From Pseudomonadota bacterium (GTDB lineage Bacteria; Pseudomonadota; Gammaproteobacteria; Burkholderiales; Thiobacillaceae): a stretch of DNA of 33,496 bases. The notes under the pieces are model-generated. The model made no database searches. It saw only the letters and a program-made list of their open reading frames with translations, and was not told the DNA's origin. The stretch spans positions 1-33,496 of the forward strand of contig JAUYFG010000121.1 in NCBI GenBank assembly GCA_030690985.1, written 5' to 3'. A program made the position numbers and the translations under genes. Shown here piece by piece: positions 8,829 through 16,881 of this stretch (positions within the stretch are counted from its first letter, which is position 1; each line of letters starts with the position of its first letter).

Positions 8829-9508
8829 ACAGCTCCCTGCCCTCCCCACGCATTCTGGCCGCCTCCGCGCTGGCCTTCACCCTGATCTTCCTGGCTTTCC
8901 CGCAACTCGACCTGATCGCCAACGGCGTTTTTTACAGCCCGCAGCACGGCTTTCTACTGACCGGGAATGTGCTGTTCGACACGCTACGTGCCTATCTCGG
9001 CATTCTGGTCATCGCGCTGCTGGCCACACCTGTGGTGGTCTGGGGACTCTCGAAGCGCGCGAAAAATAGTGAGGAATGGCGCGCACGCCGTCCCGCCGCC
9101 CTGTTCCTTGCGCTGTCTCTGCTGCTCGGCCCGGGCCTCCTGGTCAACACCGTGTTCAAAGATCACTGGGGGCGCGCCCGTCCCTCCCAGATCGAAGCGT
9201 TCGGCGGCACGGCACGCTTCACTCCCGCCTGGGTGATAAGCGACCAATGCCACAAGAACTGCTCTTTCGTCTGCGGTGACGCCTCGGTGGGATTCGCGCT
9301 GCTCGCCATCGCCTTCGTCAGCCGCCGCCCACGCCTCTGGCTGTTTGTCGGTCTCGTCACCGGCTCGGCCCTGGGCCTGATGCGCATGGGCCAGGGTGGA
9401 CACTTTTTCAGCGACGTCATCTTTTCCTTCTACAGCGTCTATTTCGCCGCCTGGGCCTTGCACCGCTTTATGACGCGGGGCGGGCGGCCTATGTTTCCTC
9501 TCGACTAA
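8825..9508 (+). CDS. PAP2-superfamily phosphatase (LpxE/LpxF-like) with altered second motif
   Basis: A 227-residue membrane protein with a GTG start that overlaps the previous stop (GTGA) and has GAGGAG six bases upstream. Motif 1 is K112-x6-R119-P120 (KDHWGRARP). Motif 3 is R187-x5-H193-x3-D197 (RMGQGGHFFSD). Motif 2 reads CSFVCGDAS instead of PSGH, so the usual motif-2 His is Asp152; two nearby Cys (142, 146) precede it. The family removes phosphate from membrane lipids; periplasmic lipid A phosphatases are the nearest functional analogy. Either this is a subfamily with a different proton donor, or activity is changed. It ends 14 bases before glgP on the same strand. Confidence 0.82.
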   Translation: MNSSLPSPRILAASALAFTLIFLAFPQLDLIANGVFYSPQHGFLLTGNVLFDTLRAYLGILVIALLATPVVVWGLSKRAKNSEEWRARRPAALFLALSLLLGPGLLVNTVFKDHWGRARPSQIEAFGGTARFTPAWVISDQCHKNCSFVCGDASVGFALLAIAFVSRRPRLWLFVGLVTGSALGLMRMGQGGHFFSDVIFSFYSVYFAAWALHRFMTRGGRPMFPLD

Positions 9509-9522
9509 GACCCACAGCAGCC

Positions 9523-12057
9523 ATGACCACGACCCGAATGAAACCCCTGCGCTACAGCAAACCCACGCCCGAACTCTACGAACTCCCGCCGCTCGGCATG
9601 GACTCGGAAGCGCTGGCCCTCGATATTCGCCGCAATTTCGGTACTTTCCTGGGTCGCGACAAGCATTGCCGCTCTACCCATTACCCCTACCAGGCGCTGG
9701 CCCTGGCGATGCGCGACCGGCTCATGGAGCGCTGGAAACGCACCCGTTACGCCTACGAAGAACAGGACGCCAGGCATGCCTATTACCTGTCCCTGGAATT
9801 CCTGATGGGGCGCACGCTCAACAACGCGATACTCAACCTCGGCGTCGATGCAGCGATGACGCCCGCGCTGAGCCGCCTGGGCCTGGATCTGGAAGAGCTG
9901 ATGGACGTGGAACACGACGCCGGCCTCGGCAACGGCGGTCTCGGCCGCCTCGCGGCCTGTTTCCTGGACAGTTGCGCCACCCTGCAATTACCGGTGATGG
10001 GCTACGGCATCCGCTACGAATACGGCATGTTCCGTCAGCATATTGAAAACTGCCTCCAGGTCGAGGAACCGGATCACTGGCTGCGTGACGGCAATCCCTG
10101 GGAACTGGAACGCCCGGAAAACACCCGACGCGTCCAATACTATGGCCACACCGAGGCCTATCAGGATACCGAGGGGCGCCGCCATGTCCGCTGGGTGAAC
10201 AGCCACGACGTGCTCGCCGTGCCGTTCGACACCCCGATTCCCGGTTACCGGAACGACACCGTCAACGTGCTGCGCCTATGGAGCGCGGCGGCCACCGATG
10301 AATTCGATCTGGGCGAGTTCAACGCCGGCTCCTACACCGAGTCGGTGGCGTCGAAAAACGCGGCCGAGAACATCACGATGGTGCTTTACCCCAACGACAC
10401 CAGCGAGAACGGCAAGGCACTACGCCTGAAGCAGCAGTATTTCCTCGCCTCCGCCAGCCTGCAGGACGTGCTGACGCGCTGGGTGCTGCACCACGGCAAC
10501 GACCTCGGCAACTTCGCCGAGAAGAGCTGCTTCCAGTTGAACGACACCCACCCGAGCTGCGCGGTGCCGGAGCTGATGCGTCTGCTGATGGACGTGCACG
10601 GCATGGAGTGGGATGCGGCCTGGGCGATCACCAGCCGCACCATGGCCTACACCAACCACACCCTGCTGCCGGAAGCACTGGAGAAATGGTCGGTGCGCCT
10701 GTTCGGGCAACTTCTGCCGCGCCTGCTGGAGATCATCCACGAGATCAACGTCCGCTTCCTCAAGACCGTCGCGCGTCGCTGGCCCGGCGACAACGCCCGC
10801 CAAGCGCGCATGTCCCTGATCGAGGAAGGTTCTGACCCGCAGGTGCGCATGGCCTACCTGGCCATCGTCGGCAGCTACTCGGTCAACGGCGTCGCCGCGC
10901 TGCACTCGGAATTACTTCAGCAAGGCCTGTTCCGCGACTTCTTCGAACTCTGGCCGCACAAGTTCAACAACAAGACCAACGGCGTCACCCAGCGCCGCTG
11001 GATGGCCTCGGCCAATCCCGAGATGGCGAAGCTCATCACGGAAAACATCGGCGATGCCTGGATCCGGCAGCTCGACACCCTGAGCGAACTGGTTCCCTAT
11101 GCCGAAAGCTCCGAATTTCGCGCCCAGTGGCAAGCCGTAAAACGCGCCAACAAGGTACGTCTGGCGGCGCTGGTACGGCACGATTGCAACGTGGATTTCG
11201 ACCCGGACGCCCTGTTCGACGTGCAGGTCAAACGCATCCACGAATACAAACGCCAGTTGCTCAACATCCTCCATGTCATCCATCTCTATGCCCGTCTGAA
11301 AGCCGGTGAAGACGCGAGAGACGCAACCCCGTGGACGCCGCGTTGCGTGCTGATCGGCGGCAAGGCCGCGCCCGGCTACTTCATCGCCAAACGCATCATC
11401 ACCCTGGTCTGCCAGGTGGCCGAAATGATCAACGGCGACGAACAGGTGGGTGGCCGCCTCAAGGTTGCCTTCCTGCCCAATTACCGGGTCTCGGCGATGG
11501 AAATCATCGCCCCCGGCACGGACTTGTCGGAGCAGATTTCCACCGCCGGCAAGGAAGCCTCAGGCACCGGCAACATGAAATTCATGATGAACGGGGCGAT
11601 CACCATCGGCACCCTGGATGGCGCCAACATCGAGATTCGTGAGGAAGTCGGCAACGAGAACTTCTTCCTGTTCGGCCTCACCGCCGAGGAAGTGGAGGCG
11701 GCCAGGCCGCATTACGACCCCAATGCGCTGATCGAAGCCGACCCCGACCTGAAGCGAGTGATGGACCTGCTCGAATCCGGTCACTTCAACCAGTTCGCAC
11801 CCGGCCTGTTCGACCCCATCATCCATGCGATCAGGAACCCGCACGACCCCTGGCTGGTGGCGGCGGACTTCCGTTCCTTCATCGATGCCCAGGAACTCGC
11901 GGCCACAGCCTATCGTGACCGTGACAACTGGGCTCGCATGAGCATCCTCAACACAGCGAGCAGCGGAAAGTTCTCCACCGACCGCACCATGCGGGAATAC
12001 AACGCGGAAATCTGGAAGCTGACTCCGGTCGCCCCGGTGGGCGTCACGGAGAGGTGA
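9523..12057 (+). CDS. glgP: Glycogen/maltodextrin phosphorylase
   Basis: Releases glucose 1-phosphate from glycogen or maltodextrin ends using phosphate and pyridoxal phosphate. The 844 residues match the GT35 family end to end: HAYYLSLEFLMGRTLNNA, LGNGGLGRLAACFLDS, NDTHPSCAVPELMRLL, VQVKRIHEYKRQLLN, and the cofactor block EASGTGNMKFMMNGAITIG, in which Lys686 should form the Schiff base with PLP. It is cytoplasmic. No other glycogen gene is in the window. The 14-base gap from the envelope operon suggests shared transcription, but a functional link is not obvious beyond supplying hexose phosphates for nucleotide sugars. Confidence 0.96.
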   Translation: MTTTRMKPLRYSKPTPELYELPPLGMDSEALALDIRRNFGTFLGRDKHCRSTHYPYQALALAMRDRLMERWKRTRYAYEEQDARHAYYLSLEFLMGRTLNNAILNLGVDAAMTPALSRLGLDLEELMDVEHDAGLGNGGLGRLAACFLDSCATLQLPVMGYGIRYEYGMFRQHIENCLQVEEPDHWLRDGNPWELERPENTRRVQYYGHTEAYQDTEGRRHVRWVNSHDVLAVPFDTPIPGYRNDTVNVLRLWSAAATDEFDLGEFNAGSYTESVASKNAAENITMVLYPNDTSENGKALRLKQQYFLASASLQDVLTRWVLHHGNDLGNFAEKSCFQLNDTHPSCAVPELMRLLMDVHGMEWDAAWAITSRTMAYTNHTLLPEALEKWSVRLFGQLLPRLLEIIHEINVRFLKTVARRWPGDNARQARMSLIEEGSDPQVRMAYLAIVGSYSVNGVAALHSELLQQGLFRDFFELWPHKFNNKTNGVTQRRWMASANPEMAKLITENIGDAWIRQLDTLSELVPYAESSEFRAQWQAVKRANKVRLAALVRHDCNVDFDPDALFDVQVKRIHEYKRQLLNILHVIHLYARLKAGEDARDATPWTPRCVLIGGKAAPGYFIAKRIITLVCQVAEMINGDEQVGGRLKVAFLPNYRVSAMEIIAPGTDLSEQISTAGKEASGTGNMKFMMNGAITIGTLDGANIEIREEVGNENFFLFGLTAEEVEAARPHYDPNALIEADPDLKRVMDLLESGHFNQFAPGLFDPIIHAIRNPHDPWLVAADFRSFIDAQELAATAYRDRDNWARMSILNTASSGKFSTDRTMREYNAEIWKLTPVAPVGVTER

Positions 12058-12074
12058 TTGCGCTGGCGGGGATT

Positions 12075-12106
12075 GATGGGTTTCGCTATCGCTCAACCCA
12101 TCCTAC
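12075..12106. repeat. Half inverted-repeat element, GTAGGATGGG family
   Basis: On the minus strand it starts GTAGGATGGGTTGAGCGATA and ends with the complementary AACCCATC, a single hairpin unit just after the glgP stop. It could contribute to transcript ending or protection, but lacks a T-run. Confidence 0.6.
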
Positions 12107-12132
12107 CGACTCGGCATCGAGACGCAGCACCC

Positions 12133-12228
12133 GTAGGGCGGAAAAGCCGGCGGCCTTTTGCCGGCGCCTTCCGCCATCTTCCGGTGGCATTCGGCGGAAG
12201 GCGCGATAAGGCCGCTTTTCCGCCCTAC
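12133..12228. repeat. BIME-like element, GTAGGGCGGAAAAG family, copy 1
   Basis: 96 bases bounded by GTAGGGCGGAAAAGC and its inverse. Each half is itself a hairpin (GGCGGAA...TTCCGCC), so the unit is two inverted REPs. Copy 2 at 12313-12408 differs at only two positions; more distant copies lie at 26390-26482 and 31106-31200. Confidence 0.9.
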
Positions 12229-12312
12229 GCGGGGTTACACCAAGCCCCCCACCCGCGCCCAACATGGCTTTCCTGAGTGCCTCGTCGTTGCTGGCCAGGG
12301 GCAACCCTTCGC
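12229..12312 (-). pseudogene. Possible remnant of a PIN-domain (VapC-like) toxin C terminus
   Basis: The spacer between two near-identical repeats reads on the minus strand as EGLPLASNDEALRKAMLGAG, which resembles the last conserved block of PIN-domain toxins (LPLAT-x-D-x-x-L-x-x-A). Both ends run into repeat sequence, so only about 25 residues survive. No start, and the metal-binding Asp residues upstream are gone. Recognition rests on a short motif, and it lies next to an intact toxin-antitoxin pair. Confidence 0.4.
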
Positions 12313-12408
12313 GTAGGGCGGAAAAGCCGGCGGCCTTTTGCCGGCGCCTTCCGCCATCTTCCGGCGGCATGCGGCGGAAGGCGCGATAAGGCCGCTTTTC
12401 CGCCCTAC
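12313..12408. repeat. BIME-like element, GTAGGGCGGAAAAG family, copy 2
   Basis: Same orientation as copy 1, 94 of 96 bases identical, separated from it by 84 bases. It ends four bases before the stop codon of the GNAT toxin gene, so it lies at that transcript's 3' end. Confidence 0.9.
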
Positions 12409-12412
12409 GGTA

Positions 12413-12925
12413 TCAGTCAGGTTCCGCCAGAATTGAACGAATGGTTTCCATCGTCATGAGCAACGTCATCGGCTGCAAAGGGGACTCCACAAACCCACGT
12501 GAGAGATAGAACTGCCGAGCCTGGTCGGAAAGTGCATGAACCAACAGGGCAAATACGCCGGCCTCGCCGGCGACGTTGACTGCCCTCAGCATGGCATCGC
12601 GCAGTAATGCCTGCCCTATGCCCTGATTGTGATAGCGCCTATCGACGGCAAGCCGGCCCAGCAACAGGACAGGCAATGGATCGGGCATGTTGCGCCGCAT
12701 CGCCTTGGGTGCCGCCTCATGGCTGATCGCACCGGCTGACAGACTGTAGTAAGCAATGACATCTGCACCGACACACAACACGAAGCAACGCGAAGCGCCA
12801 GACGCATGGTTCTTGAACGCACGCTTTCTGAGCCAGTCGTTCAGCGACAACTCGCCGCTGTCGAAATTCGCCGGCGCGTGATCAGCCGTGATCGGCGCGG
12901 GTGGCGTGAAATCCCGCAGGGTCAT
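12413..12925 (-). CDS. GNAT-family acetyltransferase toxin (TacT/AtaT-like)
   Basis: A 170-residue GNAT protein whose partner and layout match toxins that acetylate the amino group of charged tRNAs and stop translation. The acetyl-CoA loop is RLAVDRRYHNQGIGQALL; a Tyr in QARQFYLSRGF is at the position of the catalytic Tyr in TacT-type toxins. The N terminus (FDSGELSLNDWLRKRAFKNHASGASRCFV) is the family's usual opening. Its ATG overlaps the antitoxin stop by four bases, so translation is coupled and toxin expression depends on antitoxin. The amino acid it prefers cannot be predicted here. Confidence 0.88.
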   Translation of the reverse strand: MTLRDFTPPAPITADHAPANFDSGELSLNDWLRKRAFKNHASGASRCFVLCVGADVIAYYSLSAGAISHEAAPKAMRRNMPDPLPVLLLGRLAVDRRYHNQGIGQALLRDAMLRAVNVAGEAGVFALLVHALSDQARQFYLSRGFVESPLQPMTLLMTMETIRSILAEPD

Positions 12926-13209
12926 TTCTCCCAGGGCGCTTTCGTCTTGAGCAAGCGGCGCAGCTTGTCAGTCGGTGGCAAGGGGTGATCGAGCAGCGCT
13001 TGAAATTTGGCAAAAGTGCCTTCGTCGACCGTGAAGAAGGCTTGGTCAAGCAGCACGTCTTCCGCCTCTCGACAGGCGGCTTCGAGCATAAAGTCAGACC
13101 GGCTACGGCCCAAACGATCCGCGGCCTGGTCGATTAGATCGCGTTGCCTGGCTTTGGCTCGGATGTTGATGGAAACGGAAACCGCTTCTCTGGTTTGTGC
13201 GGATGGCAT
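12922..13209 (-). CDS. DUF1778 ribbon-helix-helix antitoxin (TacA-like)
   Basis: A 95-residue antitoxin. The N-terminal ribbon-helix-helix is seen in VSVSINIRAKARQRDLIDQAADRLGRSRSDFMLEAA; the C-terminal half (FFTVDEGTFAKFQALLDHPLPP) is the usual toxin-wrapping segment. The track starts at TTG 13215, but the ATG at 13209 has AAGGAG seven bases upstream and is the better start. It should neutralise the GNAT toxin and, with it, repress the promoter through the inverted repeats just upstream. Confidence 0.9.
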   Translation of the reverse strand: MPSAQTREAVSVSINIRAKARQRDLIDQAADRLGRSRSDFMLEAACREAEDVLLDQAFFTVDEGTFAKFQALLDHPLPPTDKLRRLLKTKAPWEK

Positions 13210-13221
13210 GGTCAAGCTCCT

Positions 13222-13270
13222 TGTATGCGTTTAACCATACATTATTGTGTTGAACATTGCGACACAATAA
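13222..13270 (-). promoter_or_regulatory. Putative toxin-antitoxin operator (two inverted repeats)
   Basis: Two palindromes lie just upstream of the antitoxin: TGTATG-8-CATACA (13222-13241) and TTATTGTGT-11-ACACAATAA (13242-13270, nine perfect pairs). They are AT-rich against the GC-rich background and directly adjacent. Ribbon-helix-helix antitoxins bind such repeats to autoregulate; binding here is inferred. Confidence 0.65.
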
Positions 13271-13371
13271 GCAGGTGTGACCCCGCCACGCCACCTTGTA
13301 CGAAGCGGTGACCCGTTCTTTTCTTCCCTCCCCCAGCGCTATCCCGATGGGAGAGGGCGAAAAGCCACCCC

Positions 13372-14574
13372 TTACCAGTTGGTTTCCCGCTCCGCCGTCG
13401 CGGAAATCTTGTGGATGGAGAGGTCGGCGCCGTTGAACTCTTCCTCGGCATCAAGCCGAATGCCCACGGCGAGTTTCAACAGGCCATAAACCAGCGCGCC
13501 ACCACCCAGGGCAATGGCGATGCCGGTCAAAGTGCCGACCAGTTGCGCGGCGAAAGTCACGCCCCCGAGTCCACCCAGCGCCTTCAAGCCGAAAATGCCG
13601 GCGGCGATGCCACCCCAGGCGCCACACAGCCCGTGTAGCGGCCAGACCCCGAGCACATCGTCGATCTTCCATTTGTTCTGGGTGATGGTGAACATCACCA
13701 CGAACAGCGCGCCGGCGATGACGCCGGTGGCGAGCGCGCCCAGCGGGTGCATCAGGTCGGAACCGGCGCACACCGCGACCAGGCCGGCGAGCGGGCCGTT
13801 GTGGATGAAGCCGGGGTCGTTCTTGCCGACGAACAGTGCGGCAAGCGTGCCGCCCACCATCGCCATCAGCGAGTTCACCGCGACCAGGCCGGAGACGGCT
13901 TCCAGGGTTTGCGCGGACATGACGTTGAAGCCGAACCAACCCACCGTGAGTATCCAGGCACCGAGGGCCAGGAACGGGATGCTGGAGGGCGGATGCGCGG
14001 CCACCATGCCATCATGGCGATAGCGACCACGGCGGGCGCCCAGCAACAGCACCGCCGGCAGGGCGATCCAGCCACCCACGGCATGCACCACCACGGAGCC
14101 GGCGAAGTCGTGGAACTTGGCGCCAAAACTGGCGTTGATCCAGTCCTGGTAACCAAAGTTGTTATTCCAGGCCATGCCCTCGAAGAAGGGGTAGACAAAG
14201 CCGACCAGCAAGAAAGTGGCGGCCAGTTGCGGATTGAACCGGGCGCGCTCGGCGATGCCGCCGGAAACGATGGCGGGAATGGCGGCGGCGAAGGTGAGCA
14301 AGAAGAAGAACTTCACCAGGTCGTAGCCACTTTTCATCACCAGTTGGTCGGCACCGGCAAAGAAATCGACGCCATAGGCGATGCCGTAGCCGATGAAAAA
14401 ATAGGCGATGGTGGACACCGAGAAATCAGTGAGAATTTTCACCAGGGCATTGACCTGGTTCTTCTTGCGTACCGTTCCCAGTTCCAGAAAAGCGAAGCCG
14501 GCGTGCATGGCCAAGACCATGATGGCACCCAGCAGTATGAACAGTACGTCCGCGCCTGATTTGAAAGCATCCAT
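13372..14574 (-). CDS. amt: Ammonium transporter (Amt/MEP/Rh family)
   Basis: Conducts ammonium or ammonia across the inner membrane. The 400-residue product has the 11-helix Amt fold with hallmark segments AFLELGTVRKKNQVNALVK, FFEGMAWNN, the first pore His in VVVHAVGGW, and the second in WPLHGLCGAWGG. The ORF track starts at 14580; TAGGAG abuts that ATG directly, whereas the ATG two codons later (14574, MDAFKSG) has ideal six-base spacing. Its usual partner, the PII gene glnK, is absent on either side, so if it is PII-regulated the regulator is elsewhere. I saw no clear sigma-54 promoter in the 200 bases upstream. Nitrogen scavenging fits the nif genes 13 kb away. Confidence 0.95.
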   Translation of the reverse strand: MDAFKSGADVLFILLGAIMVLAMHAGFAFLELGTVRKKNQVNALVKILTDFSVSTIAYFFIGYGIAYGVDFFAGADQLVMKSGYDLVKFFFLLTFAAAIPAIVSGGIAERARFNPQLAATFLLVGFVYPFFEGMAWNNNFGYQDWINASFGAKFHDFAGSVVVHAVGGWIALPAVLLLGARRGRYRHDGMVAAHPPSSIPFLALGAWILTVGWFGFNVMSAQTLEAVSGLVAVNSLMAMVGGTLAALFVGKNDPGFIHNGPLAGLVAVCAGSDLMHPLGALATGVIAGALFVVMFTITQNKWKIDDVLGVWPLHGLCGAWGGIAAGIFGLKALGGLGGVTFAAQLVGTLTGIAIALGGGALVYGLLKLAVGIRLDAEEEFNGADLSIHKISATAERETNW

Positions 14575-14777
14575 CGTCATCTCCTAAAAAACGGGAAGAA
14601 CGTAAGCAAGAGCCATGCCTTCATTCAGGGCGTCACGCACCCGAATGCCGCAGCGCCATGAAGAAGCCAGCCGGATATCGCAACCTATTGAAATAACAAA
14701 ACAATTATTCACGCCGAGGGGAACGGAACGATTCCTGGCGCGCGTAGATATGGGTGCAGAGCGGCGCGCTGAAAATG

Positions 14778-14804
14778 AATAACGCCCCATCAAGGGGCGT
14801 TATT
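14778..14804 (-). terminator. Probable intrinsic terminator of the his-tat transcript
   Basis: Perfect 11-bp stem, AATAACGCCCC with GGGGCGTTATT, and a 5-base loop. On the minus strand it lies 27 bases past the tatC stop and is followed by CATTTTC, a weak T-tract. The A/T feet of the stem would also give some T-run to a transcript from the other side, but no gene arrives from there. Confidence 0.75.
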
Positions 14805-14830
14805 GCTTCCTCACGCACCATTACGGCACA

Positions 14831-15652
14831 TCAGGACACTTTCTTCTGCTCTTCCTCTATGTGGTCGAATTCCTTGTCCATGTCTGCGATGGACATGGGC
14901 TGGTAAGGAGCATCCTCCGGTGTTTCTGGCGCCTTCGCCTTGTTGCGTACCATCCAGCCGGCGACGATCACGCCCAACTCGTAGAGCAGCCACAAAGGCA
15001 GCGCGAGCATGAATTGCGACACCACATCCGGCGGCGTGAAAATGGCGCCGATCACGAAGGCGCCGACGATCACATAGGGCCTGGCTTCCTTGAACTGGTG
15101 GATTTCGACCATGCCGGTATAGGCCAGCGCGATCACCACAATGGGCACCTCGAAGGTAATGCCGAAAGCCATGAACATGGTGATGACAAAATCCAGGTAC
15201 TTGTTGATATCGGTCATCACCGCAACCCCTACAGGGGCAACACCGATAATGAAACCGAACACCACGGGAAACACCAGGAAGTAGGCGAACGCCATGCCGC
15301 AGGCGAACAGCAGGCAACTGGCAACCACCATGGGCACGATGAACTTCTTCTCGTGCAAATACAGGCCAGGCGCGATGAATGCCCAGACCTGATAAAGAAT
15401 GTAAGGAAGCGTGCCGAGGAAGGCACTCATCATCGCCACCTTGATCGGTACGAAGAAGGGGGTAACCACTTCCGTGGCGATCATCTGGCCGCCCTTGGGC
15501 AGCTTGGCCAGCATCGGCTCCGCCAGGAGCGTGTAGAGATCGTTGGCGAAGGGAAACAGACAAACGAACAGGACTATCCACGCAATCGCCGAACGCAGCA
15601 GGCGATCGCGCAGTTCGATCAAATGGGAAATGAAGGTTTCCGTGCCATCCAT
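14831..15652 (-). CDS. tatC: Twin-arginine translocase subunit TatC
   Basis: The six-helix receptor of the Tat pathway that, with TatB, binds twin-arginine signal peptides and exports folded proteins, often cofactor enzymes. The 273 residues show FISHLIELRDRLLRS at the N terminus, the helix with PYILYQVWAFIAPGLYLHEKKF, MAFGITFEVPIV, and GAIFTPPDVVSQ before the last helices. The acidic, Lys-rich tail (after 235) is cytoplasmic and variable. It is last in the tatA-tatB-tatC run, 8 bases after tatB. Confidence 0.97.
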   Translation of the reverse strand: MDGTETFISHLIELRDRLLRSAIAWIVLFVCLFPFANDLYTLLAEPMLAKLPKGGQMIATEVVTPFFVPIKVAMMSAFLGTLPYILYQVWAFIAPGLYLHEKKFIVPMVVASCLLFACGMAFAYFLVFPVVFGFIIGVAPVGVAVMTDINKYLDFVITMFMAFGITFEVPIVVIALAYTGMVEIHQFKEARPYVIVGAFVIGAIFTPPDVVSQFMLALPLWLLYELGVIVAGWMVRNKAKAPETPEDAPYQPMSIADMDKEFDHIEEEQKKVS

Positions 15653-15660
15653 GCGATTTC

Positions 15661-16182
15661 TCAGGCAGCCTTGGCGTCGTTGTTGTTCTGAGCGGCGACT
15701 TTGCCGTCAGTGGGTGCGGGTGCTGATTCGATTTCAGCGGGCGCTTGCGAAGACCCGGTTGTCGAAGATGCATCGGCGAGCGCCGCCGGTTCCTCGGGCA
15801 AAGCGGCTGTTTTGGCTGCGTCCTCTTCCTTGACCTTGTCCCACTCCCTCATGGTCAAGCCGCCGTCAGTGGCGCTCATCGCCTGCATGACCTTGCTGAT
15901 CTGGCTGGCGCCCTCTTCCACCGTCTCTTCGGCCACCCTGGCGCCGTCCTTGGCCATTATTTCGTAGCGCTGCGCGGTGTCCTTCATGTCCTGTTGCATC
16001 TTGCGCAGTTCATCCAGTTTCATGTCGCGGTCGATGTCCTGCTTGACCTGCGACACATAGCGGTTGAGCTTCCCCAGCCACTGGCCGGCGGTACGCGCCA
16101 CCTTGGGCAGGCGTTCAGGGCCGATCACCACCAGGGCGATGATGCCGATGATCATGAGTTCGGAAAAAGCGATGTCGAACAT
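15661..16182 (-). CDS. tatB: Sec-independent protein translocase TatB
   Basis: Single-span partner of TatC in the signal-peptide receptor complex. The 173 residues open with MFDIAFSELMIIGIIALVVIGPERLP, the TatB hallmark including the Glu in the membrane helix and the GPERLP hinge, followed by a long amphipathic helix and coiled region (residues 35-85) and an acidic, Ala/Pro/Thr-rich unstructured tail. The distinction from TatA rests on the F-x-E start and length. Confidence 0.96.
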   Translation of the reverse strand: MFDIAFSELMIIGIIALVVIGPERLPKVARTAGQWLGKLNRYVSQVKQDIDRDMKLDELRKMQQDMKDTAQRYEIMAKDGARVAEETVEEGASQISKVMQAMSATDGGLTMREWDKVKEEDAAKTAALPEEPAALADASSTTGSSQAPAEIESAPAPTDGKVAAQNNNDAKAA

Positions 16183-16202
16183 AGGGAGTCAGAGCGGTAG
16201 CG

Positions 16203-16232
16203 GTAGGTTGGGCAAAGCGAAGCGTGCCCAAC
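16203..16232. repeat. Half repeat, GTAGGTTGGGC family
   Basis: GTAGGTTGGGCAAAGCGAAG followed by CGTGCCCAAC: a single hairpin arm between tatA and tatB. The full two-armed version lies at 30153-30228. Confidence 0.75.
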
Positions 16233-16256
16233 ATGGCACGCCGGCAATCGCAAAAA

Positions 16257-16481
16257 TCAACTCTGCTGTTTGTCCTTCACTTCACCTTCGATGGTCGTGC
16301 CCTGGGATTCACCCTGGCGCGGCAGTTCGGTGGACTTGTTTTTCTCTTCGGCCATGGATTCCTTGAAGTTCTTGACCGCGCCACCAAGGTCGCCGCCGAT
16401 GTTGCGCAGTTTCTTGGTGCCGAAGACCAGCAGAACGATGACCAGAACGATCAACCAGTGCCAAATACTGAATGAACCCAT
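16257..16481 (-). CDS. tatA: Sec-independent protein translocase TatA
   Basis: Forms the oligomer that weakens or opens the membrane for folded cargo. 74 residues: a short N-terminal membrane helix ([19 protein letters not shown], with the FGTKKLR hinge), an amphipathic helix ([14 protein letters not shown]), and a charged tail. AGGAGA sits seven bases before the ATG. First of the three tat genes; the 74-base gap to tatB holds a repeat arm. Confidence 0.96.
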   Translation of the reverse strand: MGSFSIWHWLIVLVIVLLVFGTKKLRNIGGDLGGAVKNFKESMAEEKNKSTELPRQGESQGTTIEGEVKDKQQS

Positions 16482-16542
16482 TTTCTATCTCCTGTGCTGA
16501 TTGAATAAGGTGGTGTCGGCAGCGCCGTCGCCACATATTGGA

Positions 16543-16881
16543 CTACATCGGGCGCGGTCCGTTGCCGCCGATGACATGGACATGCAGATGAAACACTTCC
16601 TGGCCGCCACCCCGGCCGGTATTGATGATGGTGCGAAAGCCGTCATCGAGTCCCTGCTCCTTCGCCAGGATGGGCGCCAACAGCAGAATGCGGCCCAGCA
16701 ACTCCTCATGGCGCACATGCGCATCCGCCAGTGAGGCGATGTGCTCCTTGGGAATGATCATGAAATGCACCGGTGCGACCGGGTGGATATCATGAAACGC
16801 AAGAATATCGTTGCCCTCGTAAATCTTCTTGCAGGGAATTTCGCCCGCCACGATCTTGCAGAAAATACAGTCCTCGCTCAT
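16543..16881 (-). CDS. hinT: HIT-family nucleotide-binding protein (HinT-like)
   Basis: A small purine nucleoside phosphoramidase/hydrolase of the histidine-triad superfamily. 112 residues with [18 protein letters not shown] at the start and the triad HLHVHVIGG (His98, His100, His102) near the end; [11 protein letters not shown] is the usual preceding loop. Cys5 and Cys8 could bind zinc, as in many bacterial members. Its ATG overlaps the hisE stop by four bases. Presence between hisE and tatA is a recurring proteobacterial arrangement without a known pathway link. Confidence 0.94.
   Translation of the reverse strand: MSEDCIFCKIVAGEIPCKKIYEGNDILAFHDIHPVAPVHFMIIPKEHIASLADAHVRHEELLGRILLLAPILAKEQGLDDGFRTIINTGRGGGQEVFHLHVHVIGGNGPRPM

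Noticed and set aside
14581-14777. Sigma-54 promoter upstream of amt
   Set aside because: A TGGCGC...GCATTC word exists, but GG and GC spacing is wrong.
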